A stretch of DNA of 64,000 nt from Desulfopila inferna. Its GTDB lineage: Bacteria; Desulfobacterota; Desulfobulbia; Desulfobulbales; Desulfocapsaceae. Positions 8,618-17,400 of the stretch are shown here, in pieces. A program made the translations under genes and the position numbers. Position 1 is the first letter of the stretch. Every line of letters begins with the position of its first letter. The stretch spans positions 558,001 through 622,000 of the forward strand of contig NZ_JAFFQE010000001.1 of the NCBI RefSeq assembly GCF_016919005.1, in the 5' to 3' direction. The notes beneath the pieces were generated by a model. That model saw nothing but the letters and a program-made list of their open reading frames with translations. It was not told the DNA's origin and made no database searches.

Positions 8618-9793
8618 ATGAAAGATATTCGAGCAAATCCAATGTATCTCTTCCTGATGGTTCTGACCATCAGCTCAACCATGGGTCTTCAGGCGTGGAG
8701 GACACTTTTTGATAACTTTGCAGTTAATGTCATTGATCTTGGCGGCAGTCATATAGGTCTATTGCAATCCATCCGGGAGGTACCTGGTTTTTTGGCCCTT
8801 CTGGTGGTCTATTTTCTCTATATTCTCAAAGAGCATAAACTCTCCGGCTTATCGGTCCTGATCCTGGGGCTTGGTATTGCCGCAACTGGTTTCTTTCCGA
8901 GTTTCTATGGTCTCATATTTACAACGCTGATCATGAGTTTTGGGTTTCATTATTATGAAACGACAAACCAATCTCTAACCCTGCAGTACTTCGATAAAGT
9001 TCAGGCACCTTTGGTATTCGGCAAACTTCGCAGTCTGGCTGCGGCTTCAAATATCTGTGCAGGCGTTTTGATCTTCATTCTTGCTCCATTTCTTTCCTAT
9101 ACCCAGCTCTATCTTTTTTTTGGTTTTCTCGTAATCGCTGCTGCGTTATGGAGCATGGCTCAAAATCCCACAAATACTACCATCGTCCCGCAGCATAAAA
9201 AAATGATTTTTAAGAGGAAATACTGGCTTTTCTATTGCCTCACTTTCCTGGCTGGGGGAAGAAGACAGATATTTATGGCATTCGCGGTTTTTCTTCTGGT
9301 AAAAAAATTCGAGTATTCTGTGTCGGAAATAGCATTTCTCTTTCTTATCAACAATATTGTCAACTTTTTCCTCAGCCCGTTCATTGGAAGATGCATTAAT
9401 CGATATGGTGAAAGAAAGATACTTTCCCTTGAATACTTCAGCCTTATCATTATATTTATTGCGTATGCTTTGGTGGATTCCAAATTTATTATAGCGCTTC
9501 TCTATATTGCCGATCATATCTTCTTTAATTTTGCTATTGCCATACGCACTTTTTTTCAAAAGATTGCAGAGCCTGAAGATATAGCTCCCAGCATGGCGGT
9601 TGGTTTCACCATCAATCATATAGCTGCGGTTGTTCTGCCCGTCATCGGCGGGCTGTTGTGGCTGATAGATTACAGGATTCCCTTTATCGCAGGTGCGGTA
9701 CTCAGTCTGGTTTCGTTTCTTTTTGTGCAGTGTATCACGGCAGAACTCGAAAAGAACCAGGACAACGAAAAATCACCTCTCCAGAAACTATGA
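8618..9793 (+). CDS. Major facilitator superfamily transporter
   Basis: 391 aa, about twelve hydrophobic segments throughout, cytoplasmic N-terminus and charged C-terminal tail. The order of segments and the central cytoplasmic loop (NPTNTTIVPQHKKMIFKRKYW, about residues 182-202) fit the MFS 6+6 layout. Substrate cannot be read from the sequence. The stop codon overlaps the ATG of the next gene (ATGA), so the two are translationally coupled. Repeat copy B lies immediately upstream. Confidence 0.85.
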   Translation: MKDIRANPMYLFLMVLTISSTMGLQAWRTLFDNFAVNVIDLGGSHIGLLQSIREVPGFLALLVVYFLYILKEHKLSGLSVLILGLGIAATGFFPSFYGLIFTTLIMSFGFHYYETTNQSLTLQYFDKVQAPLVFGKLRSLAAASNICAGVLIFILAPFLSYTQLYLFFGFLVIAAALWSMAQNPTNTTIVPQHKKMIFKRKYWLFYCLTFLAGGRRQIFMAFAVFLLVKKFEYSVSEIAFLFLINNIVNFFLSPFIGRCINRYGERKILSLEYFSLIIIFIAYALVDSKFIIALLYIADHIFFNFAIAIRTFFQKIAEPEDIAPSMAVGFTINHIAAVVLPVIGGLLWLIDYRIPFIAGAVLSLVSFLFVQCITAELEKNQDNEKSPLQKL

Positions 9794-10314
9794 TATCGAA
9801 CAACTCAAACATCATCCTCATAGGCATGCCGGGCTCCGGGAAAAGTACCGTAGGCGTAATTCTAGCCAAACTGACTTCTAAAGGATTTATCGACGGTGAT
9901 GTTCTCATCCAGACAACCGAGGGAAAAACGCTGCAGGACATAGTCAACGAGGATGGGCACATGGAGTTGCGCCGCATCGAAGAACGGGTGCTGCTGTCGA
10001 TCAACTGCGACAATCATGTTATTTCCCCGGGAGGAAGCGCGGCCTACAGTTCGAAAGCCATGAATTATCTGCGTTCAAACGGTATCGTAGTCTTTCTCCA
10101 TACTGACCTGGAAACACTGAGAGCGCGGATTAAGAACTATGAGACCAGGGGACTGGCCAAGGGACCGGATCAAACCTTTGACGATCTTTTCCGGGAAAGA
10201 ATGGCCTTATATACCGAATATGCCGACATTACTGTGGAAACCAGTAGTAAAGCGCAGGAAGAAGTGGCTGAGGAAATACTCCGGCTGGCTCTGCAACAGG
10301 GAAATAATCTGTAA
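9790..10314 (+). CDS. Shikimate kinase-like P-loop kinase
   Basis: 174 aa. Walker A is GMPGSGKST (12-20), the substrate-binding DGD follows in FIDGD, the shikimate kinase GGG motif appears as SPGGSAAY, and an R-rich lid region TRGLAKGP is present. Size and motifs fit the shikimate kinase family (phosphorylation of shikimate in chorismate synthesis). GGS instead of GGG and the setting away from other aro genes leave open another small-molecule kinase. The ATG overlaps the MFS stop; a longer frame upstream is simply inside the MFS gene. Confidence 0.75.
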   Translation: MISNNSNIILIGMPGSGKSTVGVILAKLTSKGFIDGDVLIQTTEGKTLQDIVNEDGHMELRRIEERVLLSINCDNHVISPGGSAAYSSKAMNYLRSNGIVVFLHTDLETLRARIKNYETRGLAKGPDQTFDDLFRERMALYTEYADITVETSSKAQEEVAEEILRLALQQGNNL

Positions 10315-10345
10315 GGCACAGAAGTATATCAGCAATTTATCGGGA

Positions 10346-10702
10346 ATGAAAAAGCATACCAGCAACTTCCAACATGCACGGTTGGCAAAGGAATACAGGA
10401 CGATCCGTGCTATGATAAAAATCTATTGCCAAGCGCACCATACCTCTTCTATCGATATTGAACTCTGCGGGGAGTGCCTCAAACTACGTAACTATGCGCA
10501 ACAGCGATTACAGAATTGCCCATTTCAACAAAACAAGCCGACCTGCGGTAACTGTACCATCCATTGCTATAAAAAAGAGATGCGGGAACAAATCAAGACC
10601 GTTATGAAGTATTCCGGTCCCCGGATGATTTACCGCCACCCAATCATGGCCTTTCGTCACCTGCTCGACGGACGGAGGAAGCCTGAAAGTGCAGAAAAAT
10701 GA
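10346..10702 (+). CDS. YgbA-type nitrous oxide-stimulated promoter family protein
   Basis: 118 aa. It has the family cysteine pattern (CGEC, NCPF, then PTCGNCTIHCY) and the C-terminal block KTVMKYSGPRMIYRHPIMAFRH typical of PF11756/YgbA. In Enterobacteria ygbA is induced by nitric oxide and has been linked to recovery from NO stress; its role here is inferred from that. The start at 10346 is chosen because the family begins close to this point; in-frame sequence upstream overlaps the kinase gene. The cysteines suggest a metal or Fe-S site. Confidence 0.85.
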   Translation: MKKHTSNFQHARLAKEYRTIRAMIKIYCQAHHTSSIDIELCGECLKLRNYAQQRLQNCPFQQNKPTCGNCTIHCYKKEMREQIKTVMKYSGPRMIYRHPIMAFRHLLDGRRKPESAEK

Positions 10703-10715
10703 ATAAATCCTTATC

Positions 10716-11585
10716 ATGAATGTTTTTATTTCCGGCTCTTCTTCGATCCTGGCGTCGGCGCTAATCGAATCCTATTTCCAGAAAGGCTGTACGCTTTTCA
10801 TCAACGATGAAATGCCTGAAGAGAGTGAGACAACAACAGATTTTCTTGAGAAAATAACAAATGGACAACATATGGATCTGGTCCTTCTCCTTCATGGAGA
10901 AGATTTTTTAACCGGCGGCCTGAGCCGAAGTAACCTACGTAGGAGAGCGAAACTGCAGATACAGTACACCACCAGTATCTGTCAGTATTTCAGCAGCCTG
11001 CCCCGCAAACCCCAAACCATACTGCTGGGATCATCCGCGCTGATCTACCAACAGGCAATGCAGGAAATGGCTGTCGAAAATTCACCCGCCGGCGGTGATT
11101 TTCCCGCTGATTTATTTCAACACTTGGAATCCTCAACCAGATCCGCAGAAATGAGTGGAATTCGAGTCCTCCACCTTCGTTTCGGCCAGCTCGTTTCCAG
11201 AACGGCAGAACCCGCTTTCCCACGACTTCCATTGTTCCGTCACTTTGTACCCTCGGTTTTTCAGGAGTCGAAATGCATGATAAGCTGGGTGAGCCAGGAA
11301 GACGCCATACGGGCAATCGCCTATATTTTGCAGGAAGAGGGAATTTCGAGTCCGGTGAATATCACCTCTGGAGATGTTCTTCCGAGATCTGAATTTTTTA
11401 AGACGGCAGTTGCAAAATTCAACCTGCGTAGAACTTTTCCCCTGCCGGCATCCCTCATTCGATTGCTCTCCGGCCGGGAAGCCGCAGACTTTCTGAAGGC
11501 AAGCACAAGGGTGATCCCCTTAAAGCTTATGGAATCCGGTTTTCTTTTTGAGGATATTTCCCTGCAGGAATACCTGCTGAAATAA
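10716..11585 (+). CDS. TIGR01777/YfcH-like SDR epimerase-family protein
   Basis: 289 aa, extended-SDR fold. The N-terminal nucleotide-binding region is FISGSSSILASALI. Family hallmarks are ILLGSSALIY, LRFGQLVSR, SWVSQEDAIRAIAYILQ and PVNITSG, followed by a short DUF1731-like C-terminus. The active-site YxxxK seen in true epimerases is not evident, as is common in this subfamily, whose reaction is unknown. It lies 13 bp after ygbA and is the last gene before a terminator. Confidence 0.75.
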   Translation: MNVFISGSSSILASALIESYFQKGCTLFINDEMPEESETTTDFLEKITNGQHMDLVLLLHGEDFLTGGLSRSNLRRRAKLQIQYTTSICQYFSSLPRKPQTILLGSSALIYQQAMQEMAVENSPAGGDFPADLFQHLESSTRSAEMSGIRVLHLRFGQLVSRTAEPAFPRLPLFRHFVPSVFQESKCMISWVSQEDAIRAIAYILQEEGISSPVNITSGDVLPRSEFFKTAVAKFNLRRTFPLPASLIRLLSGREAADFLKASTRVIPLKLMESGFLFEDISLQEYLLK

Positions 11586-11606
11586 AGATAACTCCGGCAA
11601 ATACCG

Positions 11607-11636
11607 CGCCCCTTCCGTGCAGAAGGGGCGGGTTTT
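11607..11636 (+). terminator. Rho-independent terminator of the 8.6-11.6 kb run
   Basis: Stem CGCCCCTT (11607-11614) pairs with AAGGGGCG (11623-11630) across an 8-nt loop, followed by GGTTTT. It sits 21 bp after the epimerase stop and 16 bp before the convergent purC stop. Confidence 0.75.
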
Positions 11637-11652
11637 CGATTCAGTAAAAAAC

Positions 11653-12546
11653 CTACCTGCCGGTGATGAGTTGAAGAGCTTCCTGGTAACGTTGCTGGGT
11701 TTTTTCCACTATTTCCCCAGGCAGTTTCGGCGGCGGTGGAGTTTTATTCCACTGCAGCGAAGAGAGGTAATCCCGGAGAAACTGTTTATCGTAGCTTGGC
11801 TGTCCTTTACCCGGCATATATCCCTCAAGAGGCCAGAACCTCGATGAATCCGGAGTAAGCACCTCGTCAATCAGGATGATTTCACCATTGTACTCTCCAA
11901 GTTCGAACTTTGTATCAGCTATGATAATCCCTTTGCTGCGCGCATAGTCAGCAGCTCTGGTATAGAGTTCAATACTGGCATGTTTAATCTTTCTTGAAAT
12001 ATCGCTGCCGATAATTTCCTCCATCTCCTGATATGAGATATTGACATCATGATCACCGATTGCAGCCTTAGTGGAAGGCGTGAACAGCGGCTCAGGCAGC
12101 TTGTCCGATTCCTGCAAGCCATCACCCAGATCAAAGCCACAGACCACATGATTTTTCTGGTAGGCATTCCAGAATGAGCCGGAAAGATAACCGCGCACAA
12201 TGCATTCCACCGGTAGAGGCTTTGTCTTTTTGACAAGCATCGAGCGGTTCTCCAACTGCTCGCGGTATTGTCTGCACACTTCAGGATACTCATCCACATC
12301 GGCGCAGATAAGATGATTTTCGACCACATCTTTGAGCAGATCAAACCAGAAGATAGAGATCCGGGTAAGTATTTCTCCCTTGCCGGGTATGGCATCATCC
12401 ATCACCACATCATAGGCGGAAATCCTGTCAGTGGCGACCATAAGCAGTTTGTCGTCATGTCCGTCGATGGCATACATGTCTCTTACCTTGCCCCGATGAA
12501 CGAGGTCCAGGTCCGGGCATTCCGTGGTAAGTAATGGAGTTGTCAT
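11653..12546 (-). CDS. purC: Phosphoribosylaminoimidazole-succinocarboxamide synthase (SAICAR synthetase)
   Basis: 297 aa, the longer ADE1-like form. Signature segments are HRGKVRDMY, ATDRISAYDVVM, IECIVRGYLSGS-type ECIVRGYLSGSFW, KAAIGDHDVNIS and IIADTKFELG. The enzyme joins CAIR and aspartate with ATP hydrolysis in purine biosynthesis. Length and motifs are complete. No other pur gene is adjacent. It is convergent with the epimerase gene. Confidence 0.95.
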   Translation of the reverse strand: MTTPLLTTECPDLDLVHRGKVRDMYAIDGHDDKLLMVATDRISAYDVVMDDAIPGKGEILTRISIFWFDLLKDVVENHLICADVDEYPEVCRQYREQLENRSMLVKKTKPLPVECIVRGYLSGSFWNAYQKNHVVCGFDLGDGLQESDKLPEPLFTPSTKAAIGDHDVNISYQEMEEIIGSDISRKIKHASIELYTRAADYARSKGIIIADTKFELGEYNGEIILIDEVLTPDSSRFWPLEGYMPGKGQPSYDKQFLRDYLSSLQWNKTPPPPKLPGEIVEKTQQRYQEALQLITGR

Positions 12547-12692
12547 TTATTTTGCTCCTATCTGTCTGTTATAGTTTTCCAGCTTGATGGCATACTAAGC
12601 CAACAAAAGAGAAGTCTGGCCATTTTACCGTCAATTCCGGGCGTAATCCAGGTTGACGAAACTCATAAATCTGAGCAATTATAAATATTTTC

Positions 12693-13553
12693 TCATGTAT
12701 TTGCAGTAACAAGAGACACCCAGGTCGCCACAAATAGAGCTACGCTTATAAATCCGTTCATCGAGAAAAATGCGGCGTGTATGCGAGATAGATCCGTAGG
12801 CCGCACCAAGCGATGCTGATAGAAGAGTGCGGCCGCCGCCAGCGCTATTCCTATATAGTAGAAGATATTGAGCTGAGCCTGAATCCCGGTCACGATAAAA
12901 AGAAGAAACGCCGATATGTGAAAGACGCCGGCCAGCCTGAAGGCATTTTTGCGACCCATTCTTGACGGCAGGGAATACAGTCTGGCCTTGCGGTCGAAAT
13001 CGGCATCGAGACAGGCATAGATGGTGTCGAAACCGGCCACCCAGAAAAGCACGGCCAGAGAGAGAGCAAAAGGGTAGCCAACCAGACTGCCGGTAACGGC
13101 AACCCAGCCGCCAAGCGGAGAAAACGACAGGGCCAATCCCAGTACCAGGTGACACAGAGAGGTGAATCTTTTGGTCAAGGAGTAGAACAACGTCAGAAAC
13201 AGTGCAAACGGCGAGAGGATCAGAGTCAGCATATTCAGATTGTAGCAGGCGAAAAAGAACAGCAGTCCTGCCCCGATCACCATGGCCCATGCTTCGCCAA
13301 GCCTTATCTGCCCAGCCGGAAGGGCCCGGTCCGCGGTCCGGGGATTGACTCCGTCATACTCTCGGTCAACAATACGGTTGAAACCCATTGCACAGGTGCG
13401 TGCACCAATCATGGCTAGTATAATCCAGGTAAAAACGAAGAATTGCGGAACGCCTTCAGCGGCCAGAAAAGCACCCATAAGGGCAAACGGCATAGCAAAA
13501 ATGGTGAGCTTGAATTTTATCATTTCAAGCAATATTGACAACTTCTCAAACAT
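12693..13553 (-). CDS. ubiA: UbiA-family prenyltransferase (MqnP-like, menaquinone)
   Basis: 286 aa integral membrane protein with eight or nine hydrophobic segments. The two Asp-rich Mg-diphosphate sites are NRIVDREYD and DADFD. The family attaches a polyprenyl chain to an aromatic acid. Its place as the last gene of the futalosine operon points to prenylation of the naphthoate intermediate (the MqnP role in Streptomyces). The start at 13553 has a good AGAGGA and overlaps the ubiX stop by 8 bp; a Met at 13595 would overlap ubiX by 50 bp and is less likely. Confidence 0.92.
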   Translation of the reverse strand: MFEKLSILLEMIKFKLTIFAMPFALMGAFLAAEGVPQFFVFTWIILAMIGARTCAMGFNRIVDREYDGVNPRTADRALPAGQIRLGEAWAMVIGAGLLFFFACYNLNMLTLILSPFALFLTLFYSLTKRFTSLCHLVLGLALSFSPLGGWVAVTGSLVGYPFALSLAVLFWVAGFDTIYACLDADFDRKARLYSLPSRMGRKNAFRLAGVFHISAFLLFIVTGIQAQLNIFYYIGIALAAAALFYQHRLVRPTDLSRIHAAFFSMNGFISVALFVATWVSLVTANT

Positions 13554-14133
13554 TCCCGTCCTCTTCCCATCTTTTTCTGCCGCTGATTTCGACACCGAGC
13601 TGATCTGCCAGACGCCAGCAATAGGTCTTGGCAGCCTCCTCGAGCGTTTTCGGTTTAAGATAAAAACCGGGCATGGTCGGCATTATCATTGCCCCGGCAT
13701 CATGGGCCGACAACATGTTTTTAAGATGTGTCCTGTTCAGCGGCGTTTCCCGCACTCCGAGTATCAGTTTTTTCTTTTCCTTGAGCATCACATCGGCAGC
13801 CCGATGGATGAGATTCTGACTCAATCCGGCGGCGATTGCACCAAGGGTTCCCATGGTACAGGGCAAAACTATCATGGCATCATACCGGCTTGAGCCGGAT
13901 GACGGGGCTGCAGCGAAATCATCAATTGCAAACCATTTTGAGATACCTTTTAAATCCGAAGGTTGCAGCTGTTCTTCGTGCTCCAGAACCTTCTCTCCCG
14001 ATTGCGAACAAATTCCATGGATGACCAGGTTACTGTCGCTTTCTTGCAACATATCAAGAAAGGGCTGCAGGAAAAGCATACCGCTGGCCCCAGTGATTCC
14101 TACAAGGATTTTTCTGCATTGAGATTTATACAT
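13546..14133 (-). CDS. ubiX: UbiX-family flavin prenyltransferase (MqnM-like)
   Basis: 195 aa from the Met at 14133. The signature GITGASG lies near the N-terminus, with the SSRYDAMIVLPCTMGTLGAIAAG block and MLKEKKKLILGVRETPL. UbiX enzymes prenylate FMN to make the cofactor of UbiD decarboxylases. In the futalosine pathway the partner is the UbiD-like decarboxylase MqnL, not present in this window. The frame is open 59 codons further upstream but runs into mqnA, so the short form is chosen. Confidence 0.9.
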   Translation of the reverse strand: MYKSQCRKILVGITGASGMLFLQPFLDMLQESDSNLVIHGICSQSGEKVLEHEEQLQPSDLKGISKWFAIDDFAAAPSSGSSRYDAMIVLPCTMGTLGAIAAGLSQNLIHRAADVMLKEKKKLILGVRETPLNRTHLKNMLSAHDAGAMIMPTMPGFYLKPKTLEEAAKTYCWRLADQLGVEISGRKRWEEDGNV

Positions 14134-14152
14134 TATAAAAGAAACCGGACCC

Positions 14153-15019
14153 TTAAATTTTTTGCGCAAGTGCAGGATAAAATCGAAGCGGAAGAGCCTG
14201 CCGACCGGCTTCTCCCCTGTCGATAAGATAGCTGAAGAACTTTTCCAGGGCCAGACATTTTGATTCACAGAGGTCATATTCCAAAGCCCGCAAATACGAA
14301 TAACAGGCATCAGAATCCATCGGTATTCTGGGCGCCACCCTGGAACAGATGGAACTCATCTCTTTTTTGCCCTGCTCCCGGCAGCTTACCAGAGCTTCCT
14401 GCACTTCTTCCACTAATGATCCATGTTCTCTGCAGAATTCTTCCCGGACAACACACACCGAAAAAACAAACGGCAGTCCTGTCTGTTTATTCCATATCTC
14501 ACCTAAATCAAACTGATAAGCATACATGCCGTCCGAAACAAGGCGGAGGGCATCGTCACCAATGGCGAGCACCGCCTGACAGGAATTGCTGATATTCCCA
14601 AAAACTTCACCCACTATATACTGCGGCTGTATACCGATAAATTCTTCAAGGATGATCTTGACCAGACAGACGGAAGTTTCCGATTGATTACTGAGCAGTA
14701 CCAGGGTGTTGTCAAGCTGCTCCATCGGGGTATTGGAGAAGAGGAAGACCGAACCTACCGGCCCGGTAGAACTTATGGAAAGATCACGCAGAATCCGATA
14801 TTTCTCCGGCCGGGCACAATATTCATAAGATGATACGAAACCCAGGTCGATTTTCTCGGATGCCAGCATCCGGTTGAGGACCGCCGGCTGATCTTCAACG
14901 ACGATAAAACGCTCGTCGGTGACCGTCCTTTTCCAGACCTCATAGATAGGAGCGGTATTGATATAGTTTACCATCCCTATTCTGATGGCAGAGTTGCTCT
15001 CGGATTCTTTGGAATTCAT
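14153..15019 (-). CDS. mqnA: Chorismate dehydratase MqnA
   Basis: 288 aa, periplasmic-binding-protein-like fold without signal peptide. Family markers are IRIGMVNYINTAPIY, DLGFVSSYEYC, SISSTGPVGSVFLFS and VLAIGDDALRL. MqnA dehydrates chorismate to 3-[(1-carboxyvinyl)oxy]benzoate, the first step of the futalosine menaquinone route. The ATG overlaps the stop of the upstream deaminase gene by 4 bp (ATGA). Confidence 0.93.
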   Translation of the reverse strand: MNSKESESNSAIRIGMVNYINTAPIYEVWKRTVTDERFIVVEDQPAVLNRMLASEKIDLGFVSSYEYCARPEKYRILRDLSISSTGPVGSVFLFSNTPMEQLDNTLVLLSNQSETSVCLVKIILEEFIGIQPQYIVGEVFGNISNSCQAVLAIGDDALRLVSDGMYAYQFDLGEIWNKQTGLPFVFSVCVVREEFCREHGSLVEEVQEALVSCREQGKKEMSSICSRVAPRIPMDSDACYSYLRALEYDLCESKCLALEKFFSYLIDRGEAGRQALPLRFYPALAQKI

Positions 15020-16263
15020 ATTTTCTCAAACGGATGTATCCAGTTTATATTGCGAAACCCATTTCCATAGATCAGTTCTTCGAAAATTTCCCTTTCTGTT
15101 GACCCGGTTATTTCAGGAAGATTATCCATCTCTATTTCTAAAAACACAGGCTTCTTACCTTTTTCAAGAGTTCCATAGTCACTTTCCCGGTGAAGTGCCC
15201 GGGCTCCTCCCAGTGTCGCCATGGCCAGCAGCACGGAGGGACTGACTTTCGGGTGATGCGCATGCAGGATGCGCATTTCTCCCCACATGTTCGGATCCTC
15301 ATTGGATGCCCGCGAATCTGTGCCGATTCCAGGCAAAATTCCGGTAGCCAGCATCTTCTCCAGGGGAGCGGGTCCGGTTCTCAAAAATCGATTGCTTCCC
15401 GGACAAAGACATACCTTCGTTCCATGTTTGGCCAGCATCCCGATTTCCTCATCGTTCACATGGACACAGTGGACGCAGAGAGTTTTCTCATCAAGCACTC
15501 CAAGTTTGTCCAGATAATCCACGCTGCCTGAAAAATCCCCCGAGGGAAGCAAAGTATTATCCCAACTTTCTCGTTTTTCAAGAAATTTCCGAAAAGGGCC
15601 GCTTTTTAAGCTGAGCAGAGTTTTCTCGTCCCCTGTTTCAGCGAGATGAATGGTGAAAATCTGCTTATTCGCCCCGGCCCTGTTCTTCAAAGCGATGAGA
15701 AGATCAGCGGAGGTCGAATAAGGCGCATGAGGCGACACTGCCTGCCGCTCTGGAAGAGCTGAGATCTGTTGCAATATTTCAGACGTTCGCTGCCGGGTTG
15801 GAGCCAAGACTTCCACAATCGAATATATTTCAGGAAGGGATGAATCGGGAGGGTGACGGTCTACAGGCAGGTTGCCGATATCAGCCATCAGAACCACACC
15901 GGCCCTCTTTTGGCTCTCTATCATGTCTCTTTTTGCCCGGCTTATCACCTTGTCGTCATATTCCAATTGACGATCGGCAAGCAACGCCTCAATCCAGTCA
16001 ACCATGGAGCCATCCGGCGGAGGCTGCTTCATCCCGGTTACATGGGAGAGTTCGAGATGGATGTGACAGTTGATCAGCGGAGGAATGACCACACCTGAAA
16101 GCGCCACGGTTTCACAGTCTTTCCAGGCAGCAGCTATAACAGCGGATGATCCGATATCAAGGATGCCCTCGGAGTCGACCACTATGGCCCCATTCCTGAT
16201 AATATCTGAGCCTATCGGTAGAATTAAGGGAGCGGTGTAGACAAGGGGGGATGGCATGGCCAT
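15016..16263 (-). CDS. mqnX: Aminodeoxyfutalosine deaminase (amidohydrolase)
   Basis: 415 aa. Amidohydrolase metal motifs are complete: HxH at His67/His69 (NCHIHLELSH), HAPYS, HLAETGDE, HCVHVNDEE and GTDSRASNE. In this operon between mqnC and mqnA it is best read as the enzyme turning 6-amino-6-deoxyfutalosine into futalosine. This implies that the host also needs a futalosine hydrolase (MqnB), which is not in the window. The name rests on context plus the cytosine/adenosine deaminase-like motifs. Confidence 0.87.
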   Translation of the reverse strand: MAMPSPLVYTAPLILPIGSDIIRNGAIVVDSEGILDIGSSAVIAAAWKDCETVALSGVVIPPLINCHIHLELSHVTGMKQPPPDGSMVDWIEALLADRQLEYDDKVISRAKRDMIESQKRAGVVLMADIGNLPVDRHPPDSSLPEIYSIVEVLAPTRQRTSEILQQISALPERQAVSPHAPYSTSADLLIALKNRAGANKQIFTIHLAETGDEKTLLSLKSGPFRKFLEKRESWDNTLLPSGDFSGSVDYLDKLGVLDEKTLCVHCVHVNDEEIGMLAKHGTKVCLCPGSNRFLRTGPAPLEKMLATGILPGIGTDSRASNEDPNMWGEMRILHAHHPKVSPSVLLAMATLGGARALHRESDYGTLEKGKKPVFLEIEMDNLPEITGSTEREIFEELIYGNGFRNINWIHPFEKI

Positions 16264-16306
16264 TTCATTTGATGTGAAAGGATGTTATGCAGATTGGGCC
16301 TGCGCG

Positions 16307-17377
16307 TCAGATTTCAGTTGCGACCGCACTGTAATCCATTAATCGCTGCTGCGGGAGAAACCCGGCATCTTCGACAATACGCCTTATCTCCTGTTCGGAA
16401 AGCCTGAAACTGACCCCGGCCGCCGCCACCACATTTTCCTCGATCATGGTACTCCCGAAATCATTAGCTCCGAAGAAGAGCGCTAACTGGGCGACTTTCG
16501 GTCCCTGGGTCACCCATGAGGCCTGAATATTGTCGAAATTATCCAGATAGATGCGCGACAGCGCCAGCATCCGCAGATATTCGTATCCGCCGGTCCTGAC
16601 CGACACTCCATCTTCGAACAAGGCGGTATTATCAGGCTGAAACGGCCAGGGAATAAAGGCCGTGAACCCCCCGGTTCTATCCTGCAGTTCGCGCAAACGA
16701 CGTAGATGTTCCAGTCTCTCGTCCATGGTTTCAACGTGCCCGAACATCATGGTTGCAGTGGTGCGCAGGCCTTTGTGATGGGCTTCCTCCATAACTGCTA
16801 TCCACTGGTCGGCATTGCACTTGTTCGGCGCCGCAAGGGATCTGACCCGATCGGAAAGTATCTCAGCCCCACCGCCGGGAATAGAATCCAGGCCGGCGTT
16901 AATTAACCTGTCCAGTATTTCCTTGATCGACAGCTTGGAAACCTCGGCAAAATGGCAGATCTCAGGCGGAGAAAAGCCGTGGAGATGAATCCCCCTCCCC
17001 TTGATAAAGCGCACCATCTCTTCATAATACTCGATGGTCAGCTCTGGATGAAGGCCACCCTGCAGAAGGATCTGGGTGCCTCCCAGCTTCTTGGTTTCCT
17101 CTATCTTCTCGGCGAGTTCCGTAAAGGAGAGCAGCTTACCGCTCTTATCTTCAGGCTTCTTGTAAAAGGCGCAGAACTTACATGCCGAGATACAGATATC
17201 GGTATAGTTGATATTGCGATCTATAACGTATGTTACTTTTTTTTCAGGATGTTTCAGCTGCCGTATATGATTGGCCAGAAAGCCGAGCTGGTGGAGCCCT
17301 GCTTCCTGTTCCAGACGATGGAAATCGGCATCGTTTATTCTCTTGCCGGCACGTATTTTTGCAGTCAGATTTTTCAC
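16307..17377 (-). CDS. mqnC: Cyclic dehypoxanthinyl futalosine synthase MqnC (radical SAM)
   Basis: 356 aa. Radical SAM cluster motif Cys62-x3-Cys66-x2-Cys69, preceded by the MqnC-type TYVIDRNINYTD. Other markers are LLQGGLHPELTIEYYE, IPGGGAEILSDRVR, MMFGHVET and FIPWPFQPDNT. It cyclises dehypoxanthine futalosine by a radical mechanism. The start codon is GTG, 23 bp after mqnE. MqnC and MqnE side by side are easily confused; the residues around the CxxxCxxC motif and the P-F-Q-P-D region favour MqnC here. Confidence 0.93.
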   Translation of the reverse strand: MKNLTAKIRAGKRINDADFHRLEQEAGLHQLGFLANHIRQLKHPEKKVTYVIDRNINYTDICISACKFCAFYKKPEDKSGKLLSFTELAEKIEETKKLGGTQILLQGGLHPELTIEYYEEMVRFIKGRGIHLHGFSPPEICHFAEVSKLSIKEILDRLINAGLDSIPGGGAEILSDRVRSLAAPNKCNADQWIAVMEEAHHKGLRTTATMMFGHVETMDERLEHLRRLRELQDRTGGFTAFIPWPFQPDNTALFEDGVSVRTGGYEYLRMLALSRIYLDNFDNIQASWVTQGPKVAQLALFFGANDFGSTMIEENVVAAAGVSFRLSEQEIRRIVEDAGFLPQQRLMDYSAVATEI

Positions 17378-17400
17378 GTTCTTTTTCCAGGGCTTTTGCG